The notes beneath the pieces were generated by a model. The model saw nothing but the letters and a program-made list of their open reading frames with translations. It was not told the origin of the DNA and did not search any database. Made by a program: the position numbers and the translations under genes. From positions 459,131 through 523,130 of the forward strand of contig NZ_MKIM01000028.1 of the NCBI RefSeq assembly GCF_001939045.1: a stretch of DNA of 64,000 bases. Reading direction: 5' to 3'. The DNA is from Rhizobium oryziradicis. Its GTDB lineage: Bacteria > Pseudomonadota > Alphaproteobacteria > Rhizobiales > Rhizobiaceae. Shown here one piece after another: positions 15,476 to 24,539 of the stretch. Every line of letters starts with the position of its first letter. The stretch's first letter is position 1.

Positions 15476-17464
15476 TCAGAGAACCAGGCGATACTTGGCA
15501 AAGCCGTCCGTGCCATTGCCAGCATCTTCAATTTTCGCACCCTTCACCTGTGCTGCAAAAGTCCGGCCTTTGGGGCCAGTCTGGAATGTGGCTGTGGTGC
15601 CGGGCAAGGCTGCGAATTTCCAGTTTCCATCGGCTTCCGGGTCAATGGTGCCCTTGGAGATGATGTAGCGCACAATCACGTCGCGGTTGGTGTCGGGGCC
15701 AACAAAGATCACCTTGTCGCTGGCAATCTCCGGGAAATGACCACCACCGCCTGCGCGATAATTGTTGGTGACAACCACGAATTTCTGCGCCGGATCAATG
15801 GACTTGCCGTTAAAGCTCAGGTTCTTGATGCGGTTGGCATCGGGATTGATGGCCTTGCCATCCTTGTCATATTTCGTGGGCTGCGACAGATCAATCTCAT
15901 AGGTCACGCCGTCAATCACGTCGTAATTATAGGATGGGAAGTCCAGATTGAGCAGCGCTTCATCCTTGGAGCCGGGCTTGATCTGATTGAACATGCCAGC
16001 CGACATTTCCAGCCAGTTTTTCACCTGCGCACCGGTGATCAGCACAGCCTGCACGGTGTTGGGGTAAAGATAAAGGTCGGAGACGTTCTTGATAGCGATA
16101 TCGCCCGCTGGAACATCGGTGTAATAATCGGCACCGCCGCGTCCACCGGCCTTGAAGGGGGCCGCAGCCGAGAGAACCGGATAATCCTTGTACTTCGTGT
16201 CCTTCAACATGTCCTTGATGTACCAGGTCTGGGCATTGGACACGATTTGCACCGATGGATCATCGGCCACCAGAGCGAAATAGGAATAGAGCGGTGCCGA
16301 GGTCTTGCCCACCGGCGTGCGCACATAGGTCAGGGTTGCCTCGTGCTCGTCTTTTACGGCCGCAACAATCTTTGGCTCGTCTTTGGTGTCGGCAATGATT
16401 TTTTTGGCATCATCGCGGTGATAGATCGGCCGGGCTTCGCAAGTGAAATCAACGATCTTCCAGCTTTTGCCGTCTTTTTCCAGCATCAGATCAATCAGGC
16501 CCATATGCGAGCCCCAGAAGCCAGCCATAACGGCGGGCTTGCCCATCAGCGTGCCTTTAACCGGATCGGCACCCTTGATACCGTCCCATGTTTTAGGGCC
16601 GGGGAACACCAGATGCTGGTGACCGGTGAAAATCGCGTCAATGCCGTCAACGCCTGCGAGATAGAGCGAGGCATTTTCCATTTTGTCGGTCTGGCTTGCA
16701 CCATCAATGCCGGAGTGGGAGAGGGCGATGATAATGTCAGCACCCTGCTCTTTCATCACCGGCACCCACGCGCGGGCAGCCTCTACAATGTCGCGGGTCT
16801 GGGCTTTGCCTTCCAGATGGCCTGCATCCCACATCATGATCTGCGGTGGTACAAAGCCGATAAAGCCAACCTTGATGGTGCTCTCAACACCGGCACCATC
16901 CTTGATTTTCTTGTCAATGATGGTGAAGGGCTTGAAGTAAAGCACATCATTCTTGGGGTCCGAGGCCAGCTCGCCCTTGGTCAGATTGGCGCAAACGATG
17001 GGGAATTTCGCAGCCGCCAGCGTGTTGAACATAAAGTCCAGGCCGTAGTTGAACTCGTGATTGCCTAGCGTGCCGCACTCATAGCCCAGCACGTTCATGG
17101 CCTTCATCACGGGATGCAGATCGCCGGCTTTGATGCCCTTTTTATAGGCCATATAATCGCCCATCGGGCTGCCCTGCAAAAGGTCGCCGTTGTCAATCAG
17201 CATGGAATTGCCTGCTTCGGCGCGAATCGAATCAATCAGCGATGCCGTGCGCGCCAGCCCCAACGTGTCGTTTGGCTTATCGGCATAGTAGTCGTAGGGC
17301 ATCAGGTTGACGTGAATATCGGTGGTTTCCATCAGGCGCAAATGGGCCTGATTGCTGTTGGCGCGCGCGGCAAACGGGTGCAAGACCACCAGCGCACTGG
17401 CAGCAGCAAAACCACCAAGCAAAGATCGACGGGTAATAGGGTGCAGGTCAACGAGAGACGACAT
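15476..17464 (-). CDS. cpdB: Periplasmic 2',3'-cyclic-nucleotide 2'-phosphodiesterase / 3'-nucleotidase
   Basis: This is a bifunctional periplasmic phosphoesterase of 662 residues that degrades extracellular nucleotides. A Tat-type signal (TRRSLLGGFAAASALVV) precedes a calcineurin-like metallophosphatase domain with LMETTDIHVNL, DNGDLLQGSPMGDY, GTLGNHEFNYG, ALSHSGID and FTGHQHLVFPG. The C-terminal 5'-nucleotidase substrate domain contains NNYRAGGGGHFP. I chose the ATG at 17464 (MSSLVDLHPITRR) because AGGAG stands 8 bases upstream; the frame extends to 17491. A possible Pho-box-like repeat lies about 50 bp upstream (see findings). Confidence 0.93.
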   Translation of the reverse strand: MSSLVDLHPITRRSLLGGFAAASALVVLHPFAARANSNQAHLRLMETTDIHVNLMPYDYYADKPNDTLGLARTASLIDSIRAEAGNSMLIDNGDLLQGSPMGDYMAYKKGIKAGDLHPVMKAMNVLGYECGTLGNHEFNYGLDFMFNTLAAAKFPIVCANLTKGELASDPKNDVLYFKPFTIIDKKIKDGAGVESTIKVGFIGFVPPQIMMWDAGHLEGKAQTRDIVEAARAWVPVMKEQGADIIIALSHSGIDGASQTDKMENASLYLAGVDGIDAIFTGHQHLVFPGPKTWDGIKGADPVKGTLMGKPAVMAGFWGSHMGLIDLMLEKDGKSWKIVDFTCEARPIYHRDDAKKIIADTKDEPKIVAAVKDEHEATLTYVRTPVGKTSAPLYSYFALVADDPSVQIVSNAQTWYIKDMLKDTKYKDYPVLSAAAPFKAGGRGGADYYTDVPAGDIAIKNVSDLYLYPNTVQAVLITGAQVKNWLEMSAGMFNQIKPGSKDEALLNLDFPSYNYDVIDGVTYEIDLSQPTKYDKDGKAINPDANRIKNLSFNGKSIDPAQKFVVVTNNYRAGGGGHFPEIASDKVIFVGPDTNRDVIVRYIISKGTIDPEADGNWKFAALPGTTATFQTGPKGRTFAAQVKGAKIEDAGNGTDGFAKYRLVL

Positions 17465-17583
17465 GGAAGGGCTCCTGGCAAGCGTTATCATCGCAAATCA
17501 GTTGCATTCCTATCATGACAGTCTGATGATGCTAAAGTGCAAATTCCTGAAAACAATCAAGATTGATCAGTTGGTCTTGTGCA

Positions 17584-17931
17584 TCACGACTTCAGCACGG
17601 GAATAACTTCGTGATGAAAATGCCGAAAGTAAGCCGTGACTTGCGCAACCGATTTGCTGTTTTGGCGAAATTGAATGCCAAGCCTGCCGCCCTTGTTCCA
17701 GCACACGATGCCTTCCATCAAGCCGATGTCGTCATTCTCAACCTGAATCGTGCTGCCGGTGGCGGCGTGAAAGGCTGTGTAAAGCTCGACAGCCAGTCCT
17801 TTGCGGGAAATGTTGACAATCCGGCAATTGGCGAGCTGCTTCATATAGCGCACATTGCTGTCCATGCGCACGCGGCTGCGCTCAACGCTTCGGATATCCG
17901 CTTTTAAAGTGTTTTCGCTGGCAACAGTCAC
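17584..17931 (-). CDS. PilZ-domain protein
   Basis: This 115-residue protein is made almost entirely of one PilZ domain. The RSRVRM segment near residue 18 and NISRKGLAVEL at ~40-50 correspond to the RxxxR and (D/N)xSxxG c-di-GMP-binding motifs, and FRQNSKSVAQVTAYF ends the barrel. The RxxxR element is present as RSRVR, so ligand binding is plausible but unproven. It is a single-gene unit between asparaginase and cpdB. A regulatory role in motility or polysaccharide output is typical for the family, but no target is visible. Confidence 0.82.
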   Translation of the reverse strand: MTVASENTLKADIRSVERSRVRMDSNVRYMKQLANCRIVNISRKGLAVELYTAFHAATGSTIQVENDDIGLMEGIVCWNKGGRLGIQFRQNSKSVAQVTAYFRHFHHEVIPVLKS

Positions 17932-17972
17932 CTGAATATACTCCCGAGCTTATTTTTATCGATGTTAAAAAA

Positions 17973-19544
17973 TCAAAGAGTTTTGCCGATGCTCCACAGC
18001 GTCGTTTGATCTGTGAGGCTGTCAACACTCAAACGGATCTCGTTGCCCGTTTGCCGCAGGCGCAATTGTGCCGCAACACCTTCACCGCGATGGGTGTCAA
18101 TGCTCCAGAGCCGTTGATTGTTGCGGTTGTGGAAAACAAGATTGCCGGTCTCGCTGATCCGCAGTGTGCCGGGCAGATCGCGTCTTTCATGCTCGGACAC
18201 CATAGACCAAAGCACCTCGCCTTTGCTGTTTTTCAGCAAGGGGCCTTGATCTGGATCGTTCACAAGGCTTGCGCTACCGTTGAAGGTGGAGAGCGATTGA
18301 CCGGGGAGCAAGGTCGCATTCACACGGCTATCGAGCCGCGAAAGATCGGCCATTTCGCCCACCAAAGGCGTCTGCATCAGAAATTTCACATCCTCCAGCG
18401 ACCAGCCGTTGAACTTTTGTGCCGCCAGCAGCACTGTCAGTTTGGCAAGCGACGCGCTTGGTGTCATATCCACGGGGTTCAGTGCGCCAATGGTTGGCAA
18501 CCACGCGCCAGCGGCATAGGCGTTGTAATCAACGGCACCTTGCTGAACATGGGTGTTATCAACAATTACCACGCCCGCCGCATTGGCATCATGCAGTGCC
18601 TGATAGATCGCGCCTTTCTCAGGCGTATTGGCATTGCCGCTCGGGAAATTGCCAGCGCCGTAGGATTGCAACACCAGGCCACCAATGCCCTTTGCTGTGA
18701 TGGCGCGAATCATATCGGCCAGCATCGCTGCGCCCGTTGCGGGATTATAGCTGGCCGGAAAAGCGTTGAGCTGCACCACCGGCCTCGCATTGATGGCTGT
18801 GGTGATGGCCTCAAGCTGGGCGAGGGTTGAGGCGCGGGTGTCGGGGTGGTCGAGGCTCACAGCTTCAGAGACAGGGCCGGGCGGGATATATTCCGGCGAG
18901 AGCGAAAATGTGATGCCGTATTGGCCGAGATTGGGAAAGTTGGGCGATGCAAAGGCGCGAAACTGGCTGGTGTTGGCCTTGACCACGCGCGACGCCCGCA
19001 TCAGCTGATTGTCGAAAAACACCGAAACCGCGGGAATGCCAAGTCGCGCCGCAGCAACCGCGCCACAGACATTTTCAAACGCATCGGTATGAAAACTCAC
19101 GCCGGAGATGTTGCCAGGTTCTGGCGAATGAAACAGCGGCACTTGCGAACCAGTTAGAATAACCGGCTTGCTCAATTGTGCGCTCATAGTGCCATCCGCA
19201 TCAAAGCGCGACAGCAGCATGGGAAGCGCTGTGCCGCTGAATTCCAGCGTGTCTGTGCCGTGCAACACAATCCAGCCGTCGGCCTCGGTGTAATGCTCCA
19301 GAATGTAGCGGGCTATCAGGCACCAATCTGTGGGTTGCAGATTGGTGCTATCCAGCATGCCGCTGGCGCTTTCGGGGAAGGCGAGGTCGGTGATGTAATC
19401 CAGCATCAAACCCGGAAACTGTTGGTGAATGATCGGGTCAAGATGGGTCTGGCAGGCTGCCTTGAATTCCTTGCTGGTCATGGGAGCCAATGGCGAGCCA
19501 ACGCAACTGATGGTTCCCCCGGTGTTGATAACAGCAATTTTCAA
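17973..19544 (-). CDS. L-asparaginase-type amidohydrolase with C-terminal bulb-lectin-like domain
   Basis: This protein has 523 residues. The N-terminal ~400 residues form an asparaginase/glutaminase fold with INTGGTIS (nucleophile Thr11), VLHGTDTLEFSG (Thr97-Asp98) and GSQVPLFHSPEPGN. There is no signal peptide, so it looks cytoplasmic. From about residue 410 the protein changes: three LWS strings at 445-447, 479-481 and 516-518 recur every 34-37 residues, each after a G(N/E)xxL-like beta pattern (GNLVFHNRNNQRLWS). This three-fold spacing is what B-lectin (beta-prism II) domains show. Ordinary bacterial asparaginases have about 330-350 residues, so this is a genuine extension. Lectin sugar binding is inferred. 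Confidence 0.82.
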   Translation of the reverse strand: MKIAVINTGGTISCVGSPLAPMTSKEFKAACQTHLDPIIHQQFPGLMLDYITDLAFPESASGMLDSTNLQPTDWCLIARYILEHYTEADGWIVLHGTDTLEFSGTALPMLLSRFDADGTMSAQLSKPVILTGSQVPLFHSPEPGNISGVSFHTDAFENVCGAVAAARLGIPAVSVFFDNQLMRASRVVKANTSQFRAFASPNFPNLGQYGITFSLSPEYIPPGPVSEAVSLDHPDTRASTLAQLEAITTAINARPVVQLNAFPASYNPATGAAMLADMIRAITAKGIGGLVLQSYGAGNFPSGNANTPEKGAIYQALHDANAAGVVIVDNTHVQQGAVDYNAYAAGAWLPTIGALNPVDMTPSASLAKLTVLLAAQKFNGWSLEDVKFLMQTPLVGEMADLSRLDSRVNATLLPGQSLSTFNGSASLVNDPDQGPLLKNSKGEVLWSMVSEHERRDLPGTLRISETGNLVFHNRNNQRLWSIDTHRGEGVAAQLRLRQTGNEIRLSVDSLTDQTTLWSIGKTL

Positions 19545-19562
19545 GGCACTCTCCCTAGACTT

Positions 19563-20057
19563 TTATTGTCCGGCAGATGTGGCCTCTGCCGGTGCACGAT
19601 CAATCCTGCATTGAAAGCAGTTGTTGCGCGCAGATCTTACATGCACATAGGCGATTTCTGAACGTTCGAGAAGCTCTTGTGCGCGGGTAATGATGTTATC
19701 CGTGCTGGTCACAGCACCTGTGCCATAAACAATGCGATCATCATGCCCATAGCCACGCACAATATAGTCCGGGCTATCGAGCATGGGCGGCAATGCGTCG
19801 CCGTGAGCATAGCCCGAACATTCTTCCGCATGGATGAAAATTGGCCCTGTCTCGGCATAGGGCTGAAGGGCAGGAAAGGGTCTGTAGGCCAGCGTCAGAT
19901 AAGGCGCGCCTTCCACAATTGGCCCAAGGCAATGGCGGCATTGATAGCCGCCGGGGCTGTGGCGATGTTCCGGCGCTAGGCCATAGGCATCGGGCGCTCC
20001 AGCGCGATAGGCGCTGGCAAGATCGGATGGCATGGGGGAAAATATGATTGATGGCAT
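19563..20057 (-). CDS. DUF1203-family protein
   Basis: This 164-residue protein of unknown function resembles DUF1203. It carries a CRHCLGPI CxxC pair, the GPIFIHAEEC segment and YIVRGYGHDDRIVYGTG, typical of the family and suggestive of a metal-stabilised fold. I chose ATG 20057 (MPSIIFSPMPSDL) because GGAG stands in front of it; the frame remains open to 20111. It ends 19 bp before the asparaginase start, so the two could be transcribed together. Confidence 0.75.
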   Translation of the reverse strand: MPSIIFSPMPSDLASAYRAGAPDAYGLAPEHRHSPGGYQCRHCLGPIVEGAPYLTLAYRPFPALQPYAETGPIFIHAEECSGYAHGDALPPMLDSPDYIVRGYGHDDRIVYGTGAVTSTDNIITRAQELLERSEIAYVHVRSARNNCFQCRIDRAPAEATSAGQ

Positions 20058-20160
20058 TGTCAGGCTCCATGTTTGAATGCAGCCAGACATTTCATGATGA
20101 ATTGCGCGCAAACCACCCGTTTCTTGCCGTTTGCGGCAAAGACTATAGTAGGAGCTGGGA

Positions 20161-20517
20161 CTATAGTGGGCGCTGGATATTGCTGTACACGCTCATCAGT
20201 TTTTTCAGCCGTGCATCATAGGCTTGCTCAATGCAGGCCACATCGGCATTGCAGGCCTGGCGGGTTTTGAGCCATGCTGTTTGCTGATCTTGCAATTCGC
20301 CCCGGTTGCCCATGGGCAACAGGCCGGAAACGAGATCAAAGGTGGTGACCATTTTCACGTCAAGATCATTTAAAGGTCGATTGTCGCAAATGGCTTTTTC
20401 ATCGGCCTTCAGGTCTGTTTTGCTACAATCAAAGCTGGCCGCGTGGCTGGATTGAGGAAGAAACATGCCAAGGCCGAGAATCAGTGCTGCAGATGCTAAA
20501 AAAAGATAGGTCTTCAT
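20161..20517 (-). CDS. Secreted LprI/DUF1311-type protein
   Basis: This is a small exported protein with a signal peptide (MKTYLFLASAALILGL ... SSHAAS). The mature part has SFDCSKTDLKADEKAICDN, an AWLKTRQACN segment and a cysteine pair near CNADVACIEQAYDARL, the pattern of LprI-like lysozyme-inhibitor/DUF1311 domains. The function is uncertain: the domain is named after a mycobacterial lysozyme inhibitor, but most bacterial members are uncharacterised. An alternative GTG start at 20526 adds three residues. The gene faces away from the Do protease on the other strand. Confidence 0.75.
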   Translation of the reverse strand: MKTYLFLASAALILGLGMFLPQSSHAASFDCSKTDLKADEKAICDNRPLNDLDVKMVTTFDLVSGLLPMGNRGELQDQQTAWLKTRQACNADVACIEQAYDARLKKLMSVYSNIQRPL

Positions 20518-20736
20518 TGCCGTCACCGTTTTCCCATTTGAAATCCCTTCTCAACGAAAAGGCACCCCAATTGTTCCCGTTTCATGGCAATTTCATCGAC
20601 ATTACACAGTCTTAATGTGATCACGCATCTTATGACTTGAAATCATGGTTATTTGCCACAATTTTCACCCATCGACCTATTTTGCTGATGCGAAACCTCC
20701 CATAGAACTGTTCGCAAGAATGAAGAGGATGCAAGT

Positions 20737-22140
20737 ATGCGTGGCCTGAAACCTTTTATCCCGGCTGTGATGGCTGTGATTGTGCTGACAGCGCCGCTGG
20801 TCGTGGCGCAGGAAACCAAAACCGTGCCGGAAAACCGGCAGGAAATGCAGATGTCCTTTGCGCCGCTGGTCAAACAGACTCACGGTGCGGTGGTCAACGT
20901 TTATGCAGAGCGCATTGTGCAGCGTCGCACCAATCCCTTCGCTGGGGATCCCTTTTTTCAGCAGTTTTTTGGTCAGCGCTTTCCCAATCGCACAGAAAAG
21001 CAAACCTCACTTGGTTCAGGTGTGATTGTTGAGGCCAACGGCACTGTTGTCACCAACAATCACGTGATTGAAGGTGCCGATGACATCAAGGTATCGCTGT
21101 CTGATGGGCGGGAATATCCGGTGAAAGTGGTGTTGAAAGACAAGGCGCTGGATTTGGCCGTTTTGAAAATCGACGCCAAAGAACAGCTGCCCACGCTGAA
21201 AATTGCCGACTCAAACAAGATTGAGGTGGGCGATCTGGTGTTGGCCATCGGCAATCCCTTTGGTGTCGGCCAAACCGTTACCAGCGGTATTGTTTCCGGT
21301 CTTGCCCGCAATCAGGTCACCGATGGTGACTTTGGCTTTTTCATTCAAACAGACGCATCCATCAACCCCGGCAATTCCGGTGGTGCGCTGATGAACATGA
21401 ATGGTGAGCTGATTGGCATCAACACCGCCATTTTCTCACGCGGCGGTGGCTCGAACGGCATTGGTTTTGCCATTCCGGCCAATCTGGTCAAAGTGTTTCT
21501 GGCGGCAGCCGATAAGGGCGATAAGACGTTTGAGCGTCCCTATGTGGGGGCCACGTTTGAGCCTGTGACTTCGGATGTTGCTGATGCGCTGGGCCTGAAA
21601 AACGTGCTGGGTGCGCTGGTGGTCAAGACAATCGAGGGCGGTCCTGCGGATAAGGCCGGTATCAAGCCCGGGCAGGTGATCACGGCTGTGAATGGTCTTG
21701 TTGTCGAGCATCCCGATGCGCTGAACTATCGCCTGACCACGGCAGGTCTGGGCAAGGCAGTGACGCTGACTGTGATTGAAAATGGCAAGCAGAAAGAGAT
21801 TAACCTCACCCTTGGCAGTGCGCCCGAAACTCGCCCGCGTGATGAGCGGCTTTTGAGCGGCAACATCCCGTTTGATGGTGCAACAGTGGGCAATCTGTCT
21901 CCGCGTCTGGCCTATGATCTTGGTATGCCGACCGATGCGACCGGCGTGGTAATCACCACTGTGGCTGATGGCTCTGTGGCTGAGCGTCTTGGTTTTCAGC
22001 CGCATGATATTGTTGTTGCCATCAATGGCACGCAGGTTAATTCCACCGAGCAAATGACAGAGATTGCCAAGAGCAACCCGGCCTTCTGGCGGGTGGAAAT
22101 TGATCGCAATGGCCAACATATCCGGCAGATGTTTCGATGA
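20737..22140 (+). CDS. Do-family (DegP/DegQ-like) periplasmic serine protease
   Basis: This 467-residue envelope quality-control protease has a signal peptide (residues 1-24), a trypsin-like domain with catalytic His109 (VTNNHVIEG), Asp139 (ALDLAVLK) and Ser214 (NPGNSGGAL), and two PDZ domains: one around 265-350 (GPADKAGIKPGQVITAVNG) and one from ~375 to the end (GSVAERLGFQPHDIVVAING). The catalytic triad is complete. rarA overlaps its stop (ATGA), an arrangement that couples a protease with a replication-repair ATPase. The exact Deg paralogue cannot be decided from this window. Confidence 0.94.
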   Translation: MRGLKPFIPAVMAVIVLTAPLVVAQETKTVPENRQEMQMSFAPLVKQTHGAVVNVYAERIVQRRTNPFAGDPFFQQFFGQRFPNRTEKQTSLGSGVIVEANGTVVTNNHVIEGADDIKVSLSDGREYPVKVVLKDKALDLAVLKIDAKEQLPTLKIADSNKIEVGDLVLAIGNPFGVGQTVTSGIVSGLARNQVTDGDFGFFIQTDASINPGNSGGALMNMNGELIGINTAIFSRGGGSNGIGFAIPANLVKVFLAAADKGDKTFERPYVGATFEPVTSDVADALGLKNVLGALVVKTIEGGPADKAGIKPGQVITAVNGLVVEHPDALNYRLTTAGLGKAVTLTVIENGKQKEINLTLGSAPETRPRDERLLSGNIPFDGATVGNLSPRLAYDLGMPTDATGVVITTVADGSVAERLGFQPHDIVVAINGTQVNSTEQMTEIAKSNPAFWRVEIDRNGQHIRQMFR

Positions 22141-23444
22141 GTGATTTGTTTGCCCCCAAGCTGGATGAGGATATGGCGGCCAAACGGCCGCTGGCGGATC
22201 GGTTGCGACCGAAAACGCTGGCCGAGGTGACGGGGCAAGACCATTTGACCGGGGCAGACGGTGTTCTGGCCCGGATGATTGCATCGGGCTCGCTTGGCTC
22301 GATGATTTTCTGGGGGCCGCCGGGCACGGGAAAAACCACGGTTGCACGGCTATTGTCTGGCGAGGCTGATCTTGCGTTTGAGCAGATTTCAGCAATTTTT
22401 TCGGGCGTTGCCGATTTGAAACGCGTGTTTGAAGGTGCGCGCGCGCGGCGTATGTCCGGGCGGCAAACCCTGCTGTTTGTCGATGAGATCCATCGGTTTA
22501 ATCGCGGACAGCAAGATAGCTTTCTGCCTGTCATGGAAGACGGAACCGTGATTTTGGTGGGAGCCACCACCGAAAACCCGTCGTTTGAGCTCAATGCCGC
22601 TTTGCTATCGCGGGCGCGGGTGCTGACCTTTAAGCCTCACGATGAAGCCAGTATCAAAACTTTGCTGGAGCGGGCTGAAGAGGTGGAAGCAAAGCCGCTA
22701 CCGCTCGATGACGCTGCCCGCGAAAGCCTGATCCGCATGGCCGATGGAGATGGCCGTGCAGCCCTCACCCTTGCCGAAGAGGTTTGGCGTGCTGCCCGCA
22801 CCGGTGAGGTGTTTGACACCGAAGGCCTTAGCCGCATTGTGCAGCGCCGCGCACCGGTTTACGACAAGGGGCAGGACGGCCATTATAATCTGATTTCGGC
22901 CTTGCATAAATCGGTGCGCGGATCTGATCCTGATGCAGCGCTCTACTATCTCTGCCGCATGTTTGATGCCGGTGAAGATCCGCTCTATCTGGGACGCAGG
23001 CTGGTGCGCATGGCAGTTGAAGATATTGGCCTTGCCGATCCGCAAGCGCTGGTGATCTGCAATGCCGCCAAGGATGCCTATGATTACCTTGGTTCGCCAG
23101 AGGGAGAACTGGCACTGGCACAGGCCTGCGTTTATCTGGCAACAGCCCCCAAATCCAATGCCGTTTATACCGCCTATAAATCGGCGATGCGGGCCGCCAA
23201 AGAACATGGCTCGCTGCTGCCGCCCAAGCATATTCTCAATGCCCCGACCAAGTTGATGAAGGGCGAGGGCTATGGCGATGGCTATCGTTATGATCACGAT
23301 GAGCCGGATGCTTTTTCAGGGCAGGATTATTTCCCGGAAAAAATGGGCCGCAAGACATTTTACGATCCGCCAGAGCGCGGGTTTGAACGCGATATTCGTA
23401 AACGTTTGGAATGGTGGTCGAAGCTCAGACGTGAGCGCGGCTGA
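22137..23444 (+). CDS. rarA: Replication-associated recombination protein A (RarA/MgsA AAA+ ATPase)
   Basis: This 435-residue AAA+ ATPase acts at stalled replication forks and is related to eukaryotic Mgs1/WRNIP1. An N-terminal LADRLRPKTLAEVTGQDHL leads to Walker A FWGPPGTGKTTVARL, Walker B LFVDEIHRFNRGQQD, the sensor GATTENPSFELNAALLSR, and the C-terminal tetramerisation domain with GSDPDAALYYLCRMFDAGED and RLVRMAVEDIGLADP. All family blocks are present. It starts within the stop of the upstream protease gene (ATGA). Confidence 0.96.
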   Translation: MSDLFAPKLDEDMAAKRPLADRLRPKTLAEVTGQDHLTGADGVLARMIASGSLGSMIFWGPPGTGKTTVARLLSGEADLAFEQISAIFSGVADLKRVFEGARARRMSGRQTLLFVDEIHRFNRGQQDSFLPVMEDGTVILVGATTENPSFELNAALLSRARVLTFKPHDEASIKTLLERAEEVEAKPLPLDDAARESLIRMADGDGRAALTLAEEVWRAARTGEVFDTEGLSRIVQRRAPVYDKGQDGHYNLISALHKSVRGSDPDAALYYLCRMFDAGEDPLYLGRRLVRMAVEDIGLADPQALVICNAAKDAYDYLGSPEGELALAQACVYLATAPKSNAVYTAYKSAMRAAKEHGSLLPPKHILNAPTKLMKGEGYGDGYRYDHDEPDAFSGQDYFPEKMGRKTFYDPPERGFERDIRKRLEWWSKLRRERG

Positions 23445-23449
23445 TATAT

Positions 23450-24004
23450 ATGGGGGAATTTCGAGTGAGCAATGTTCAATCCGTCAGCCTGTCGTCGGGT
23501 CACGCTTTTAGCAAGGAATGTCAGCCGGATATTACTCTGCTGGAAGGGCTCGGTGTTGAAGGTGATGCGCATTTGGGCGTCACGGTTCAGCATCGCTCGC
23601 GGGTGGCCAAAGATCCCACCCAGCCAAATCTGCGCCAGGTGCATCTCATCCACGCAGAATTGTTGGATGAATTGGCCGAGAAAGGCTTTCACGTTGCGCC
23701 TGCCGACATGGGCGAGAATATTTTGACACGCGGGCTTGATTTGCTCGCACTTCCGCGCGGAGCGAGGCTGCATCTCGGCGAGAGCGCGATTATCGAGGTG
23801 ACTGGCCTTCGCAATCCTTGCAAGCAGATCAATGATTTCCAAAAGGGATTGATGCAGGCCGTGCTGGATTATGATGCCGACGGGCGTTTGATCCGCAAAG
23901 CAGGTGTTATGGCCATTGTGCTGAAAGGTGGGCGCGTGCGCCCCGGCGACAAGATCAATGTCGTGCTGCCCGACGCACCGCACCAGCCGCTTGAGGCGGT
24001 ATAA
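23450..24004 (+). CDS. MOSC-domain protein
   Basis: This 184-residue protein is a single MOSC domain (molybdenum cofactor sulfurase C-terminal type), with GLGVEGDAHLGV, QVHLIHAELLDEL, PADMGENILTRGLDLLAL and the conserved cysteine in TGLRNPCKQI. Such proteins are thought to handle sulfur on a molybdenum cofactor; the substrate is unknown. GTG 23465 is an alternative start with less spacing from rarA. It follows rarA by 5 bp and probably ends the operon; the next gene is convergent and abuts its stop. Confidence 0.85.
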   Translation: MGEFRVSNVQSVSLSSGHAFSKECQPDITLLEGLGVEGDAHLGVTVQHRSRVAKDPTQPNLRQVHLIHAELLDELAEKGFHVAPADMGENILTRGLDLLALPRGARLHLGESAIIEVTGLRNPCKQINDFQKGLMQAVLDYDADGRLIRKAGVMAIVLKGGRVRPGDKINVVLPDAPHQPLEAV

Positions 24005-24310
24005 TCAGACTGTTTTCCGCGCTTTTGCTGGCGGATTGACCATTTTGACCGAGGATTCGGCGAGGCCGTTATGCCCTTCCATATCAACAATCAGATGCCA
24101 ATGGGCGGTTTCAGGCACGGCAACTTTTACCGGGGCCTTTTTGGCCACACCGCCCGCATATTTGTAATCCAGACCTTCTTTGAAACGCTGAAAATTGGGC
24201 GCAGTCATCAAGCGCACATTATTGATCACGGATAGTGAGATTTCCAAAACTGTGCCGCCGCGCAGTTCTTTCAGATCATAATGGGTAAAGCGAAAGGCTG
24301 GCTTGGACAT
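24005..24310 (-). CDS. DUF1883-family protein
   Basis: This protein of 101 residues matches DUF1883 in its pattern FTHYDLKELRGGTVLEI, NNVRLMTAPNFQRFKEG, an YAGGVAKKAPVKVAVP strand pair and HWHLIVDMEGHNG. The function is unknown. The family is sometimes fused to TIR domains, but here it is a stand-alone domain. The stop codon directly abuts that of the MOSC gene on the other strand. GGGAGGAGG lies just before the start, a strong ribosome-binding site. Confidence 0.8.
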   Translation of the reverse strand: MSKPAFRFTHYDLKELRGGTVLEISLSVINNVRLMTAPNFQRFKEGLDYKYAGGVAKKAPVKVAVPETAHWHLIVDMEGHNGLAESSVKMVNPPAKARKTV

Positions 24311-24439
24311 AAATCCTCCTCCCTTTATAAAAGGGTGTTCTGTTTTTTGTGGGCCTAAAATAAATCTGCTCTCTTAATGAAGCATAAGCGAGGGTGGTGA
24401 ATTACCCGTAAAAAACGACTGGAAATGCGCCATAATAGC

Positions 24440-24538
24440 ACCACGGAAGCGCCCAATTGACGCCCCATGGCTTTGCTAGAACGATTTCAGAAATCTCCAG
24501 TTGCCCCGCTTCGGTTCTGCCGAGCGGGGTCTTTTTTT
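24440..24538 (+). ncRNA. Candidate small RNA ending in an orphan Rho-independent terminator
   Basis: At 24504-24529 CCCCGCTTCGG-ttctg-CCGAGCGGGG forms a strong stem (one bulged T) and is followed by T-C-TTTTTTT, a textbook plus-strand terminator. No plus-strand gene ends nearby: the genes on both sides (24005-24310 and 24540-26996) are on the minus strand, and on that strand there is no T-run after the stem. An independently transcribed short RNA is the simplest explanation. The 5' end is a guess; CATAAT at 24431 may be a -10 but no good -35 is visible. Confidence 0.4.
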
Positions 24539-24539
24539 A

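Noticed and set aside
15737..17068. Long open frame (443 codons) on the plus strand
   Set aside because: It is antisense to cpdB over its whole length, has no family motif and no ribosome-binding context; cpdB is unambiguous.
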